IMG/VR virus record: IMGVR_UViG_3300027782_000044
Coordinates: 1-64,000 of that record
Length of the DNA stretch: 64,000 nucleotides
Source: a virus
Reading direction: 5' to 3' (one strand)
The notes below the pieces were generated by a model. The model was not told the DNA's origin. It searched no databases and saw only the letters and a program-made list of their open reading frames with translations. Both the position numbers and the translations under genes were made by a program. Positions 35,370 to 44,757 of this stretch are shown here, piece after piece (within the stretch, counting starts at the first letter, position 1; every line of letters begins with the position of its first letter).

Positions 35370-35879
35370 TTAGGCAAACCTGCCCTGGCCATTTGTTATC
35401 CTTGAATATTTGACCTCTAATATGACATCTGCTGCATAGAATCCTTGGATTTCTTCTGATGGAGCTGTAGATGATATGTCTGCTATATGGATACTATGGA
35501 ATTTGAATTTATCTGATAACCCCGCCCATTTATTCACATCTCTGGCAGATTCATCCATTCTTCTGAATTCATCTGTTAGGAAGTTTCTTATTTCAACAAT
35601 ATCGATAAGTTCTGGAGAATATAGTGTTAGCAGTATTTGCTCGCAGCATATCATCCAGTTATTCTCATAAGACATTCCTATCTTGTCGTAGACTATATGC
35701 TTCTTACCGCTTAAAAACTGATTCATCTCTGGTTGTTGCTGGACTGGAACAATTGGCACAAGAGTCTCATTTAGATTATCTGAATAATATTCTTCCTCGT
35801 TGAATATGCCTAACCATGTAAGCCTGTTCCAAAGGAACTTTCTTATTTCAAACATTGCATCTAATTTATAATTAGCCAT
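35370..35879 (-). CDS. Head-tail joining / tail terminator-like protein
   Basis: A 169-residue protein (MANYKLDAMFEIRKFLWNRLTWLGIFN...) that ends just before the major tail gene, where the tail terminator usually lies. Start chosen at 35879, with GAGG 7 bases upstream; a longer reading would extend 34 codons into the previous gene. It is mixed helix and strand, with QILLTLYSPELIDIVEIRNFLTDEF as the longest helix. Assignment is by position and size. Confidence 0.55.
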   Translation of the reverse strand: MANYKLDAMFEIRKFLWNRLTWLGIFNEEEYYSDNLNETLVPIVPVQQQPEMNQFLSGKKHIVYDKIGMSYENNWMICCEQILLTLYSPELIDIVEIRNFLTDEFRRMDESARDVNKWAGLSDKFKFHSIHIADISSTAPSEEIQGFYAADVILEVKYSRITNGQGRFA

Positions 35880-36663
35880 GTGATAACCTCGCAAATGCTG
35901 ATGATGTTGCAGCCTCAGCTTCACTTGCCAATTGATTTGGTGAGAAACTATATTTAACTGATTTAACTTGTGCTGGTACACCCAGCGCTCTAGACAATGA
36001 TGAATTAAATAATCTCTGGAATCCCGATTTTTTTATAGACATATTGACTAGCTGTCCAGTAAAGAAATATCTATACTGTGCAAAGAAGGCGTTTTTGGTT
36101 GCCGCACCTCCTGGTTTTCTAACAGTAACGGATTCGCCTTTTGGCATAAATATTGTGTATCCGTCTACATCAAATACCAGCCTTTCAGAAAATCTTGGCC
36201 TTATGACTACAGTCTTTCCCTCTTCCATAACAGAAGCTTTTTTTACAAAGACGTGTTTATTGTTAGAGTTTTCAGATGGTACAAAAGACTTTGAGTCAGT
36301 TAGTTCGTAATTAATTTTTAATGATAATCCATCTGCAGGAAGCTTATTTAATTTAAATAGTCTTGCCTCGCTATCTCCTACTCTTCCCCATTCGTAAACA
36401 TGGTGAAAAGATTTTGGAGATGTTCTTGCTTTTGCGTCTATATAGTCTGCAAAGTCGATCTGAACCTGATCAAATATGACACTTCTAAATGCTGATTGAA
36501 ACTGTGGGTTAGCAGCAAGCTTAGCCATAACATTTGTTTTATAAAATAAAGCTGCAGATATCTGAGCAACTGTGCTGTCTTTTATTGCACCACTTACTGG
36601 CTTATTAGACATTAAATTAACTAATCCGCTTGCTGCTTTAATTGCTAAAATTTCAGATGCCAA
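35872..36663 (-). CDS. Head-tail connector / minor virion protein
   Basis: A 263-residue protein starting at TTG (36663), with GGAG 10 bases upstream and a 11-base overlap with the previous gene; a start 18 codons further up is possible but would overlap by 65 bases. Residues YEWGRVGDSEARLFKLN and GYTIFMPKGESVTVRKPGG resemble conserved stretches of actinophage head-tail proteins. No catalytic motif is seen. The place between the stopper-like and tail-terminator-like genes supports a neck role. Confidence 0.55.
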   Translation of the reverse strand: MASEILAIKAASGLVNLMSNKPVSGAIKDSTVAQISAALFYKTNVMAKLAANPQFQSAFRSVIFDQVQIDFADYIDAKARTSPKSFHHVYEWGRVGDSEARLFKLNKLPADGLSLKINYELTDSKSFVPSENSNNKHVFVKKASVMEEGKTVVIRPRFSERLVFDVDGYTIFMPKGESVTVRKPGGAATKNAFFAQYRYFFTGQLVNMSIKKSGFQRLFNSSLSRALGVPAQVKSVKYSFSPNQLASEAEAATSSAFARLSHG

Positions 36664-37078
36664 TTTGTTGATTCTCCGCTCTTTCCAATGAAGAATTGTA
36701 TCCAACAACATTTCCAAAAGGATCTGCTATTGGGGTTGTTCCCATAACATCAAATACAGTATCTGTATCATTTGGGTAATTTAATTCATACCATATTGGT
36801 TTCCCATTGACATCTCTAATATTCTTAACTTTATCTCTAGCAGTAAGTCTTTCAGATGTTCTAACTTCTATAGACTGATCATTAGAATATTTGTTAGAAA
36901 ATTTTTGCTTGTCATTTCCTTTAGCCCCGCCCTGCGTAATAATTCCACGAGCATAACAATCTAATGTTTTAATATAAGAAAACTCTCTAACCATTGCACC
37001 AGTGTTTGGATCCTGCCGTTCTGATTGACGGTAGACATCCATTTTCATGGTCATTAAACCATCAACCACGTCAAACAT
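36653..37078 (-). CDS. Head closure (stopper)-like protein
   Basis: A 141-residue protein (MFDVVDGLMTMKMDVYRQSERQDPNTGAMV...). The opening, with a strand describing a polar pair DPNTG, and the small size fit phage head-closure proteins such as SPP1 gp16 or HK97 gp7. The start overlaps the previous stop by 1 base. Assignment by context and fold character. Confidence 0.55.
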   Translation of the reverse strand: MFDVVDGLMTMKMDVYRQSERQDPNTGAMVREFSYIKTLDCYARGIITQGGAKGNDKQKFSNKYSNDQSIEVRTSERLTARDKVKNIRDVNGKPIWYELNYPNDTDTVFDVMGTTPIADPFGNVVGYNSSLERAENQQIGI

Positions 37079-38061
37079 TACACCAGTACCATTTGTGTTA
37101 TAACATAGTCTGCTAAAAGTTTATCTGCGTAAGAAGATCCTGTTCCGCTAAAAGCTTCAGAAGAATACTCAAAGTCCCAGTCTGTTGTGGAGATCTTTTT
37201 AACGTATCTATCTCTCCATACACGGTCTTTTGCAAAGTACATCTTCATTAGCTCAACTGCTGCGTCTCTAACTTCATTTGGAATATAATCCCAGCCGAAT
37301 CTTGCATAAACTTTATACGACTTTGATCTTCTAAAAATATTTGGGGAAGAGTCATTTATTGAAGGCGGTACCATTCCATTTGCAATATATACATCGTCAT
37401 TAACGCCAGAAAAATGATTGGCTCTTATTCCAAATCCACTTACTGTATTTTCAACAACTATGCCTAAGTTGTTAATGCTATTGATATTGTCTATAAGCAA
37501 TTCATCATTGGCATATAGGGTATGTAGCCTATTTATTTTTTTAGGCATTGAAAGTGTATCTGAATCACTTCCTATTGTAAAGAATCTATCATCATGCAAA
37601 TAAAACTTTTGCCCTGTATGCCCTTCAATTATGTTTCTTGCGTATCTTTCTGCTAGCTTTAATTCCTGATGTGTTTTATGATTTGGATCATTTGCATCTG
37701 AACCAAGTCCCATTTCTTGTGCTGCTTCTTGTATATCGACATACGGAGTAATAACATCAAGGTAGGTTGTATTTGAATAGGATACGGAGTCGTATTGCCA
37801 ATCCCATATTAATTTAAACTTTCTGTTTCTTGTTGTATGCTGTATTGGAAGGTATACGCTAAATGAGCCCTGATCTACTTCACTTGCTTCTGCTGTAACA
37901 GTAGCAATAATTGTTGAAGGACTAATTTGTGGAGAGACAACTGGATCACCAGTTATATCATAAAATTTTACGATTACTGATGCGGTAGGCGTAACTGCTT
38001 CACCTTTTACGTAAAGCTTTGTTGTGGCTGCCGTGCTTGTATTCTGGTATATCTCTGCCAT
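37078..38061 (-). CDS. Head-tail connector with N-terminal Ig-like domain
   Basis: A 327-residue protein in two parts. Residues 1-105 are strand-rich (TKLYVKGEAVTPTASVIVKFYDITGD...RKFKLIWDWQYDSVSYSNTTYLDV) and resemble a BppU/Ig-like domain. Residues about 110-320 (VDIQEAAQEMGLG...LKLAERYARNIIEGHTGQKF...VRDAAVELMKMYFAKDRVWRDRYV) match the helical adaptor fold of gp6/gp15-type connectors. The fusion is unusual but the order head-capsid-connector-stopper is standard. Confidence 0.65.
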   Translation of the reverse strand: MAEIYQNTSTAATTKLYVKGEAVTPTASVIVKFYDITGDPVVSPQISPSTIIATVTAEASEVDQGSFSVYLPIQHTTRNRKFKLIWDWQYDSVSYSNTTYLDVITPYVDIQEAAQEMGLGSDANDPNHKTHQELKLAERYARNIIEGHTGQKFYLHDDRFFTIGSDSDTLSMPKKINRLHTLYANDELLIDNINSINNLGIVVENTVSGFGIRANHFSGVNDDVYIANGMVPPSINDSSPNIFRRSKSYKVYARFGWDYIPNEVRDAAVELMKMYFAKDRVWRDRYVKKISTTDWDFEYSSEAFSGTGSSYADKLLADYVITQMVLV

Positions 38062-38070
38062 TTGTTAGGC

Positions 38071-38469
38071 TTAGTTGTAATACTCCTGTACTTCTCTAGG
38101 TGTAGCCAATCTAAACCCTTCCTCCTTATCAAAAATTTCTTGAGCCACATCGGGCTTCATTGCTACAAATGGGTGCTCTATTGTAAATGTAAACCCTAGC
38201 GCATCATATCTATAGTTTGGTCGATCCATCTTTACAAGAACCATATCTTCATCAAGTTTTTGATTTGGATCCAGTCTAGGAAGAATTTCATCTGAGTCTT
38301 CTTTTGCATTTTCTATGTTCTTAAGTGTTCCTTGGTAAACTGACCAAGTTACTCCTTCTTCTGCAAGTGATGCGATAATATCTGCTTTGTTTTTTAGGCC
38401 GTCCACGTCAACTGCGAAGTCCGCTGCTAATGTTTTTAGTTCCTTGACCTTAAGTGTGTCAAATGACAT
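38071..38469 (-). CDS. Hypothetical head-associated protein with SAP/HeH-like N terminus
   Basis: A 132-residue protein starting at 38469, where AAGGAG lies 7 bases upstream; an in-frame ATG nine codons earlier would swallow that site. Residues 1-40 (MSFDTLKVKELKTLAADFAVDVDGLKNKADIIASLAEEG) form a helix-extension-helix (HeH/SAP/Rho-N-like) motif often found in small phage head genes next to the capsid. The rest has no recognised motif (YRYDALGFTFTIEHPFVAM). Confidence 0.6.
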   Translation of the reverse strand: MSFDTLKVKELKTLAADFAVDVDGLKNKADIIASLAEEGVTWSVYQGTLKNIENAKEDSDEILPRLDPNQKLDEDMVLVKMDRPNYRYDALGFTFTIEHPFVAMKPDVAQEIFDKEEGFRLATPREVQEYYN

Positions 38470-38496
38470 ATATATACTCCTTTGGTATGTATACAA

Positions 38497-38505
38497 ATTA
38501 TAGCA
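38497..38505 (-). promoter_or_regulatory. Extended -10 promoter ahead of the connector genes
   Basis: Minus strand TGCTATAAT directly after the capsid terminator and 27 bases before the ATG at 38469. No convincing -35. The same TGC-TATAAT element occurs at 34413, giving two promoters placed just after strong terminators. Confidence 0.5.
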
Positions 38506-38547
38506 CTATAAAATTAAAATGAAAAGCCCCTAAAATTAATTAGGGGC
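38505..38547 (-). terminator. Terminator after the major capsid gene
   Basis: Stem GCCCCTAA / TTAGGGGC (38526-38547) with a 6-base loop, followed on the minus strand by TTTTCATTTTAATTTT. This is the best-formed factor-independent terminator in the window and begins 25 bases after the capsid stop. Confidence 0.85.
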
Positions 38548-38571
38548 CTTTCCAGCAAGTTATTTCTTAAA

Positions 38572-39621
38572 TTAAGAAGCAACCTTAACGTCTTTAACGA
38601 CTACCCATGCGTCTGCCTGCTCAATTTGGGTACCCACGCGAGTATACATTGTATATTCGATTGAGTCCTTCTTTGGCCAGAAGAAGCGGTAAACAGTTAC
38701 ATCACGCTTGATACCAATAACAACGTTATTTGGGAATGTCAAGTGGACGTCTCCGTGCTCTCCTGTTGGTGTTGCATATGATCCTACCTGAGTTTCCTTA
38801 AGTAGTGGAACTTCAACAATTGGAATACCAAATGCAAATGGTGCAACATATCCTGCTGGACCACCTAGACCACCCTGGTCTCCACGGATGATGCTTGAAG
38901 CAATATCCTGTGGGTTAACGTTCTGGATGTTCTGTGAAGTTGAATACAAGTAATCTTGTATAAGGTTTGAGCCTGCAAGGAAGCGTAGGTCTGGACGACG
39001 CTGCTTGTACTTACGTGGCATTGCCTTAAGGGCCTTGTTGAAGATGTCACGGGAAATTGCTGCACCCGCTCCAGCTACTACACGACCATTTGTCTTTGCA
39101 ATCTTAACAACACCGTCGAATGACTTGTAAAGTGCATCTCCAGTTAGAGCTGTGTTACCGTTAAGAACTACGTCCTCAAGGTCGTTACCAGCCTGTGTTG
39201 CCATAAGTCTTGCAATGTGATCTTCTAGATCTGCACCTTCAATGTTATCTTCTAGAGACTCAGTTGAAAGCTCCCAATCTAGACGAAGCTTCTTTGTTGT
39301 GAGAGAAATCTTTGAGAACTGTACAGCTGCATTTGAGCCAGTGTTCTCTGCTTCAGCTGCAAGCTTCATAAGCTTCTCACCGACGCCAATACGATCAATC
39401 TCTGTAGTGTCAGCTCTCATTCGAACTGTACGTGCTACCTTACCAATTACTGTTGCATCGAACATGTAATCGAGGAATCTTGCGGATTGCTCAGGATTGA
39501 GCAAGCCTCCCTTACCCTCGGAACCTACGTGAATTCCGTTGGTAGGGTCCGCAGCGCCAGTCATTCCACCTGTTAGTGTTGTGCCTGCTTCTGCTGCTTT
39601 TGCTAATAGTTCATTACTCAT
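38572..39621 (-). CDS. Major capsid protein (HK97-type)
   Basis: A 349-residue protein after the protease/scaffold gene. It begins with a flexible glycine-rich arm and reads through LLNPEQSARFLDYMFDATVIGK..., typical of HK97-fold coat proteins, with STESLEDNIEGADLEDHIARLMA and DLEDVVLNGN in the E-loop/spine region. Codons are biased to C-ending forms and an isolated terminator follows, consistent with the most abundant protein in the particle. A ribosome site AAGGG precedes the ATG at a long distance. Confidence 0.88.
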   Translation of the reverse strand: MSNELLAKAAEAGTTLTGGMTGAADPTNGIHVGSEGKGGLLNPEQSARFLDYMFDATVIGKVARTVRMRADTTEIDRIGVGEKLMKLAAEAENTGSNAAVQFSKISLTTKKLRLDWELSTESLEDNIEGADLEDHIARLMATQAGNDLEDVVLNGNTALTGDALYKSFDGVVKIAKTNGRVVAGAGAAISRDIFNKALKAMPRKYKQRRPDLRFLAGSNLIQDYLYSTSQNIQNVNPQDIASSIIRGDQGGLGGPAGYVAPFAFGIPIVEVPLLKETQVGSYATPTGEHGDVHLTFPNNVVIGIKRDVTVYRFFWPKKDSIEYTMYTRVGTQIEQADAWVVVKDVKVAS

Positions 39622-39638
39622 TAGTTTTCACCATACCC

Positions 39639-40952
39639 TTATTTTGTTAATTCGCTAACGGAACCGAGGAAAGTGCCGTTCCATTTTGATTTTTTGATTG
39701 TTACTCCTGTTGACCCGCCAAGGTCAGAGGACTTCTTGATTGCAGTGTCTGATTCTACTGCGTCTACTCTTTTTTCAACTGTGTCCATGATGGACTTGAT
39801 TGAATCAACTGCTGTTGAGAGTTCTGTGTGCTTTTCTGCTAATTCTGAAATTCTCAAATCGACATTCTTGCTAAAAGCTTCGACTGTTTCCTTGATTGTT
39901 GAAACCTGAGCAGCGTTTGCCTCAGAGGCCTTTTCCAAAGTCTCTGAGAAGAAACCCTTAAGGTCGCCTAGCATTTTAACAAAGTCAGGTGACTCCTGAG
40001 ATGTTAGTTCTGCTGATTTTTCCAGAACTTCGGCAGAAGTTTCTTCAGCTACAACTTCAGCAGACTCTTGTTCTACTGGGGCAACTTCTAGAATAATTTC
40101 TGCAGGTGTTTCTACAACTGCTTCTTCTACTACTGGAGTTGCTTCTGTTACATTAAGCTTTTCCACTTCATTTCCTCCTTCTGCAATTGCCGTATTTATA
40201 TTTTGTGTTTCAGGCAATGTTTGCAATCTTGATCTACGTGAATCAAGAATCTTCTCTATTTCTTTTCCTTTGTTTACGTCGTTTGACTCTACCCATCCAA
40301 TGAGCTCTGTCTTTTTTCCAGTAACTGGAGACAAGTATTCTGATTCTGTTGACATAAAAACAGAATCGCTGTCTGCACAATAAAATATATTTTCCATTTT
40401 AACATCTGCTGCGATGCCTTTAAAAATCATTTGTCCGTTTACTTTTTCAATAGAAAAAATGTTACATAGTTCGTTTGCTGGTGAATCAACGATTGATAGT
40501 TCAACTAGTGCATAATCTTTAATAAATCTTACTGATGCTCCTGTTGATTTGTTTACTTCGTTATCTGATTCAAGAATCTTTCCGCCGATTGAGAAACCAG
40601 TTAAAGTTCCGTCTAGAACTTTTTCCCATGTATCCTGGGCGCCTTTTGAAATGTATGCATCAACGTAAACTCCGTTGTAAAATTCTTTTGTTATTGGGTC
40701 GTAAAAAGTTTCTGGTCTGAATGAAGCAACCTTGCCAACTGCAAGTGGCTGATGCATTTCTCTTAGGTTTCCTCTGAAACCTTCAAACGCTTTCATACTT
40801 GCTTCTTGCGTAACGACGTCACCAGTCTGATCTAGGTTATCTAATGTTGCAAAACCTGAGACTGTTCTTTTTTCTCGATTGACCTTTGTAAATGGAACAG
40901 CTAAATTAATAGCATTTCCATTTGAAGACCAATGTGACTTTTCGATAATCAT
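39639..40952 (-). CDS. Prohead protease fused to scaffold (XkdF/S78-like)
   Basis: A 437-residue protein. The first 130 residues are a capsid maturation protease: VSGFATLDNLDQTGDVV, then H67 in REMHQPLAVGKV and S121 in GFSIGGKI, the His and Ser of S78-type proteases. After a linker, residues about 260-400 are acidic and helical with heptads (VVAEETSAEVLEKSAELTS..., ISELAEKHTELSTAVDSIKSIMDTVEKRVDAVE), matching a built-in scaffolding domain. It lies between portal and capsid as usual. The ATG lies 9 bases after a TATAAT box, so little or no leader is expected. Confidence 0.82.
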   Translation of the reverse strand: MIIEKSHWSSNGNAINLAVPFTKVNREKRTVSGFATLDNLDQTGDVVTQEASMKAFEGFRGNLREMHQPLAVGKVASFRPETFYDPITKEFYNGVYVDAYISKGAQDTWEKVLDGTLTGFSIGGKILESDNEVNKSTGASVRFIKDYALVELSIVDSPANELCNIFSIEKVNGQMIFKGIAADVKMENIFYCADSDSVFMSTESEYLSPVTGKKTELIGWVESNDVNKGKEIEKILDSRRSRLQTLPETQNINTAIAEGGNEVEKLNVTEATPVVEEAVVETPAEIILEVAPVEQESAEVVAEETSAEVLEKSAELTSQESPDFVKMLGDLKGFFSETLEKASEANAAQVSTIKETVEAFSKNVDLRISELAEKHTELSTAVDSIKSIMDTVEKRVDAVESDTAIKKSSDLGGSTGVTIKKSKWNGTFLGSVSELTK

Positions 40953-40961
40953 ATGTTATAT

Positions 40962-40990
40962 ATTATAGAGATTATTGTATCAAAAGGCAA
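40962..40990 (-). promoter_or_regulatory. Promoter for the protease-capsid transcript
   Basis: Minus strand TTGCCT (40985-40990), a 17-base spacer and TATAAT (40962-40967), 9 bases before the ATG at 40952. Transcription would start 1-3 bases before the start codon, so the message is nearly leaderless. Confidence 0.6.
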
Positions 40991-41008
40991 ATAACTAGTT
41001 GAGTAGGA

Positions 41009-42589
41009 CTAGTTGACTTGTCTTCCATCTCCTTTTGCATTTCTGCCCTCCCCAGATTTATCTGGGGAATTTGCTGATCTCTCTTGGTCACGAGTTCTAC
41101 TTTGAGTAGCCTGAGCCTTAATTTCGGCTGCCTGGGCTGCAAGGTCTACTGGGACATCTCCACCTTCTCGTGGGACCATTCCCATTCTTACTCTAATTTC
41201 ATTTGGAGTAATTACCTGGAATCTAAGATATCTTTCATCTATTTTAGACTGAGTATCTGCATCTGTTAGAGAAAGCTCATTGAACTTTAGATCCATTGCA
41301 TCAGTCATTTCTTGAATTATTTTACTTAGCTTTTTTTCTAGATTTTGCTGTGCTGGAAGACAAACTTGCTCTTTAAATGTCTTATCTGCGTCTCTAGCTG
41401 CAGCCAAGTTAATCCCTGCTGGGGTGCCAATTTTATTAATTGGTACTCTGTGAGCCATTAATATTTCATCTCTATTTGAATTCCTATACTTTTCAAATGA
41501 ACCTTCTTGCGCCCCTGCTTCAATTGGCTCCATTTTAAATTCAGTTTTTGAGTCTGGTGAGTCTGGTGGAAGTGGTATATATAAAGATCTGTGGTTCTTT
41601 CCCTTTAATCCGACCTGGAAAAATTCAAGCAATTTTCTTTCAGATTCTGGAGAAAGCTTTGCTCCCTTTACTGTAATAATGTATCGAGGGACCGCTTTAT
41701 TTTCAAAATAATCTAAGTTATATTTACCAGCAAATTCGTTTCCAGCCATTGCATTTTGTGCAGCAATTATATCTGGGATTCCATAATAGTTATTTTTTGG
41801 GGTGTACTTTTTTAAATGAATAATTTCGTTAGGTCTATCTTCTTGTCCTGCTATAGGGTTTATTGTTTCTGTATCCCCAAAGTTTCTAAAGAATACAGCC
41901 TTGCCGTAAAGAAGCTGTATAAAACCGTCTCTAAGGCGTCTCACACGCATTGTCTTTGAGGGTATGTGGCCAATGTACCCAATCTTTCCAGTCGTCGTTC
42001 TACCGACCTCCAGATAGCCATTACCAGTAGCCTCTACGTCAGTATAGAACTTAATAAGTGTTTCTTTAAAAGTTTCATCTTCGTTACAATCTTCAAGCCA
42101 TTTATGCAAGTCTTGCTTAATTCTATTCAGCTTCTTACGTGCTCTTTCTAATTGCTTTTCATCATTAATTTCATCTAAGGCATCCGTTGTCTTTTTTGAT
42201 TCAATAAAATCAAATCCAAGACCGACTATGTTTGCTACCTTTGCATTTATAGCAGCGTAGTTGTATGGAGAAATTTCATAAATTGTTGATAGATAATCTA
42301 AGTTGTATTCTGGTTGAATTAGATCAAACGTGGCGTACCCGCTAACTGCTTGTTGATGTTGAAGCTGCTGGCTTACTGCGCCGTCTTTTCCAACAAAAGA
42401 TTTTTGCAGATCTCTAGAAACTTTTCTTCTAAATGAAGCTCCCAGTCCTGAAAGCTTTAAAATATCTTCGCCCTCTATATCAAATAGATCGTCTGATTTT
42501 TGAGTGGTTGGATTATTAAATCTCATCCAGTCCGCCACGTTAGAAACCTCTATGTTATTAATAAGCATATCGTCTTCATTCTCAATCAT
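41009..42589 (-). CDS. Portal protein
   Basis: A 526-residue protein before the protease and capsid genes. Typical portal stretches are PYNYAAINAKVANIVGLGFDF, IIHLKKYTPKNNYYGIPDIIAAQNAM, DYFENKAVPRYIITVKG and EILMAHRVPINKIG. These match HK97/PBSX-type portals, the dodecameric ring at the capsid vertex through which DNA passes. The C terminus is a charged, low-complexity tail (SRTRDQERSANSPDKSGEGRNAKG). Its start overlaps the previous gene as ATGA. No terminase precedes it, which is unusual. Confidence 0.9.
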   Translation of the reverse strand: MIENEDDMLINNIEVSNVADWMRFNNPTTQKSDDLFDIEGEDILKLSGLGASFRRKVSRDLQKSFVGKDGAVSQQLQHQQAVSGYATFDLIQPEYNLDYLSTIYEISPYNYAAINAKVANIVGLGFDFIESKKTTDALDEINDEKQLERARKKLNRIKQDLHKWLEDCNEDETFKETLIKFYTDVEATGNGYLEVGRTTTGKIGYIGHIPSKTMRVRRLRDGFIQLLYGKAVFFRNFGDTETINPIAGQEDRPNEIIHLKKYTPKNNYYGIPDIIAAQNAMAGNEFAGKYNLDYFENKAVPRYIITVKGAKLSPESERKLLEFFQVGLKGKNHRSLYIPLPPDSPDSKTEFKMEPIEAGAQEGSFEKYRNSNRDEILMAHRVPINKIGTPAGINLAAARDADKTFKEQVCLPAQQNLEKKLSKIIQEMTDAMDLKFNELSLTDADTQSKIDERYLRFQVITPNEIRVRMGMVPREGGDVPVDLAAQAAEIKAQATQSRTRDQERSANSPDKSGEGRNAKGDGRQVN

Positions 42590-42930
42590 TTTTTACCACC
42601 ATTCAGCTTAGCCATCTCTTCTTTATGTACACTAATATCTAAAGGATCTGGAGTAAGTCCCCATCTTAATCTTTGCTTTTGATACTCAAACTCTTCGTCG
42701 TCAATTTGTCTGCTTCCCTCAATAAACTTAGGCTGGCCGACGTCAATTCCATAGTGAGCAACTGCTGATGCTAGCAGAGCAATTCTTTCTTTATTACCAA
42801 TCATTGATGCTATTGATAGGAAGTTGTTGTCTTCATCTCCAACCCATCTGCCATCTGGCATCTCCCAGACATAAACACCCAATCTGGTATCCCCAGATTT
42901 CATTTGAGCATTAATTCTTTTTATGTCCAT
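42586..42930 (-). CDS. Small hypothetical protein before portal
   Basis: A 114-residue protein (MDIKRINAQMKSGDTRLGVYVWEMPDGRWVGDEDNNFLSI...) overlapping the portal start by 4 bases. The end is charged and helical (EEFEYQKQRLRWGLTPDPLDISVHKEEMAKL). The ATG lies 8 bases after TGGTAAAAT (extended -10 form), so it may head a leaderless or short-leader transcript. Its place suggests a packaging or portal-related role; no family recognised. Confidence 0.6.
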   Translation of the reverse strand: MDIKRINAQMKSGDTRLGVYVWEMPDGRWVGDEDNNFLSIASMIGNKERIALLASAVAHYGIDVGQPKFIEGSRQIDDEEFEYQKQRLRWGLTPDPLDISVHKEEMAKLNGGKK

Positions 42931-42993
42931 AGTTAATTATTTTACCATCTTTATGTCTACAAGTCCAGCCTTTTGTCACCTGACCTGACAAAA

Positions 42994-44757
42994 TTACAGA
43001 GTTTGGAACACTACCCTGTCTCTTGAATATGTTGACACGGGGCCTTGTGTCAATGACATTGACGATCCTTGCCCAACAGATAAAGGCTTTCCTATATAGA
43101 GGTCGTAATGCTCTTGGTGGCTAATTAGAGGATTTGTGTACAGTGCAATATTTTGATATAAATTATCTTCGAGGACTCCAGTTCTTACTCCCAAAAGCTG
43201 CTTGCCATTAAACCAGATCTGACCACTTACTATTGAATTGGTTTTTATTAATATATAGTTAGGCTCATCTATATATAAGTATGAGGATATATTTGTTGCT
43301 GAGGATGCATCTTGGCCATTAATATAGATATTGCTTATATTGGCTTTTGATATTGCTCCGCCTGCCGCCCAAGAAAGGTAGGTTTCTGTAGATCCAGTTT
43401 TGTTAAATATTAAGTGGCCACTAGATAATGATTTTGGAGTAAATATCATTTCAATATTTCTAACATCTTCTGCTGAGTTTATAAAAAATGCTGAAGATTT
43501 TGGCCTTATACCGTTGTCATAGTTTCTGGTTCTAATTGGATATTTATTGTTGGACACATCAAAATCCCAAGTGCCCCCAATGGTTGGTTGCGAAGTAGAT
43601 AGAGTACTTCCTCCATTATGAGAAAACATCTTCTTCTCAGAATGAAAATAAATCTTTAAAGAGTAAAGTTCTGGCAAGTAAATGTCTGAGTTTGTAGATG
43701 TAAATACAAATCTAAAGTATAGTATTTTGGTTGAAGAAAATGCAGAACCTTGAGAAAAGCCTGGTATTGATGATCCATTTACACACGGTGTCCACGGTCC
43801 AGTTTCAGATGTTTCCGACACATATACTGAGACTCCTTTTGAAGCTACCCACTCTATCTTTGAAGATACATATTGATTTGTAATGTTTAAAACTATATCT
43901 TCTACAAATTCTCCGCTAGTAAATCCTGAATTTAAATAAATGCTATTGTTATTTTGATTATACGAAATTGCTGCATTATCATATATGAGGTCTTTCCAAG
44001 GTACCTGAACTGGATAAACATATTTTGTTGTTATGTCTTGGTATCTTTCTGCGCCTCTAAATAACTCACCTAACTCTGGAACTGCAATCTGCTCATCATT
44101 ATTTAAAAATAAATTATTGTAGTGTGATAGTATTGAGTTTCCAGAAAGAGCATATCTGTAAACTGCTGGGCAGTCTATTATAAAATGTTCACCTGCTGGC
44201 GCTGGTCCACATGATAGTGTTATACTTGTATTTGTAAAAGATATGGATATAGGTTTGCTTTCAACTAAAACTCCATCTATATACAAACTCATTGAGCTTA
44301 TAGAATACACTCCAACAATATGAAGCACTCTATTTGGATTAGGAACAGAGTAATCAAGCCTTTCATTTTCTAATTTAAATACTACGTTGCCATTATCCCA
44401 ATACAAACCAATTCCGTCTATGTCTGCAAATATTGGAGTTATAGATGTTAGCGTTTTTGGATGAAACCATGCTTCAAGCGTAAAGTCATTGTCATATGTT
44501 GATGGTGTTCCAAAACCTCCTGTGCCTGTGGTTCCAGAAAAATCTTTTGAAATAACAAACTGAATTGATTTAGTGCTATCTATTTTATTTGAATGTCGGC
44601 CACCAGAAACTATTGGCATGCCCGATATTTCAATTCCACCTACATAAGATCCATTATTACCGCAACCAGAAATATCATAAGCAACAGAACCTGAAGTCTC
44701 ATCAAGCTTCCATAGTCCAGTAGGTAAATCTTTTATTGTAGAAAGATAGTATGACAT
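42994..44757 (-). CDS. LamG/concanavalin-domain structural protein
   Basis: A 587-residue protein. Residues about 10-205 (GLWKLDETSGSVAYDISGCGNNG...FTLEAWFHPKTL...HIVGVYSISSMSLYIDGVLVESKPI) are a clear laminin-G/concanavalin-like jelly roll, and a second one seems to follow at about 420-570 (VRNIEMIFTPKSL...IWFNGKQLLGVRTG). Such domains bind glycans and occur in phage fibres. It starts inside the TAATG junction of the previous small gene. It lies far from the main fibre cluster but next to the accessory block, so it may be a side fibre or capsid decoration. Confidence 0.75.
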   Translation of the reverse strand: MSYYLSTIKDLPTGLWKLDETSGSVAYDISGCGNNGSYVGGIEISGMPIVSGGRHSNKIDSTKSIQFVISKDFSGTTGTGGFGTPSTYDNDFTLEAWFHPKTLTSITPIFADIDGIGLYWDNGNVVFKLENERLDYSVPNPNRVLHIVGVYSISSMSLYIDGVLVESKPISISFTNTSITLSCGPAPAGEHFIIDCPAVYRYALSGNSILSHYNNLFLNNDEQIAVPELGELFRGAERYQDITTKYVYPVQVPWKDLIYDNAAISYNQNNNSIYLNSGFTSGEFVEDIVLNITNQYVSSKIEWVASKGVSVYVSETSETGPWTPCVNGSSIPGFSQGSAFSSTKILYFRFVFTSTNSDIYLPELYSLKIYFHSEKKMFSHNGGSTLSTSQPTIGGTWDFDVSNNKYPIRTRNYDNGIRPKSSAFFINSAEDVRNIEMIFTPKSLSSGHLIFNKTGSTETYLSWAAGGAISKANISNIYINGQDASSATNISSYLYIDEPNYILIKTNSIVSGQIWFNGKQLLGVRTGVLEDNLYQNIALYTNPLISHQEHYDLYIGKPLSVGQGSSMSLTQGPVSTYSRDRVVFQTL

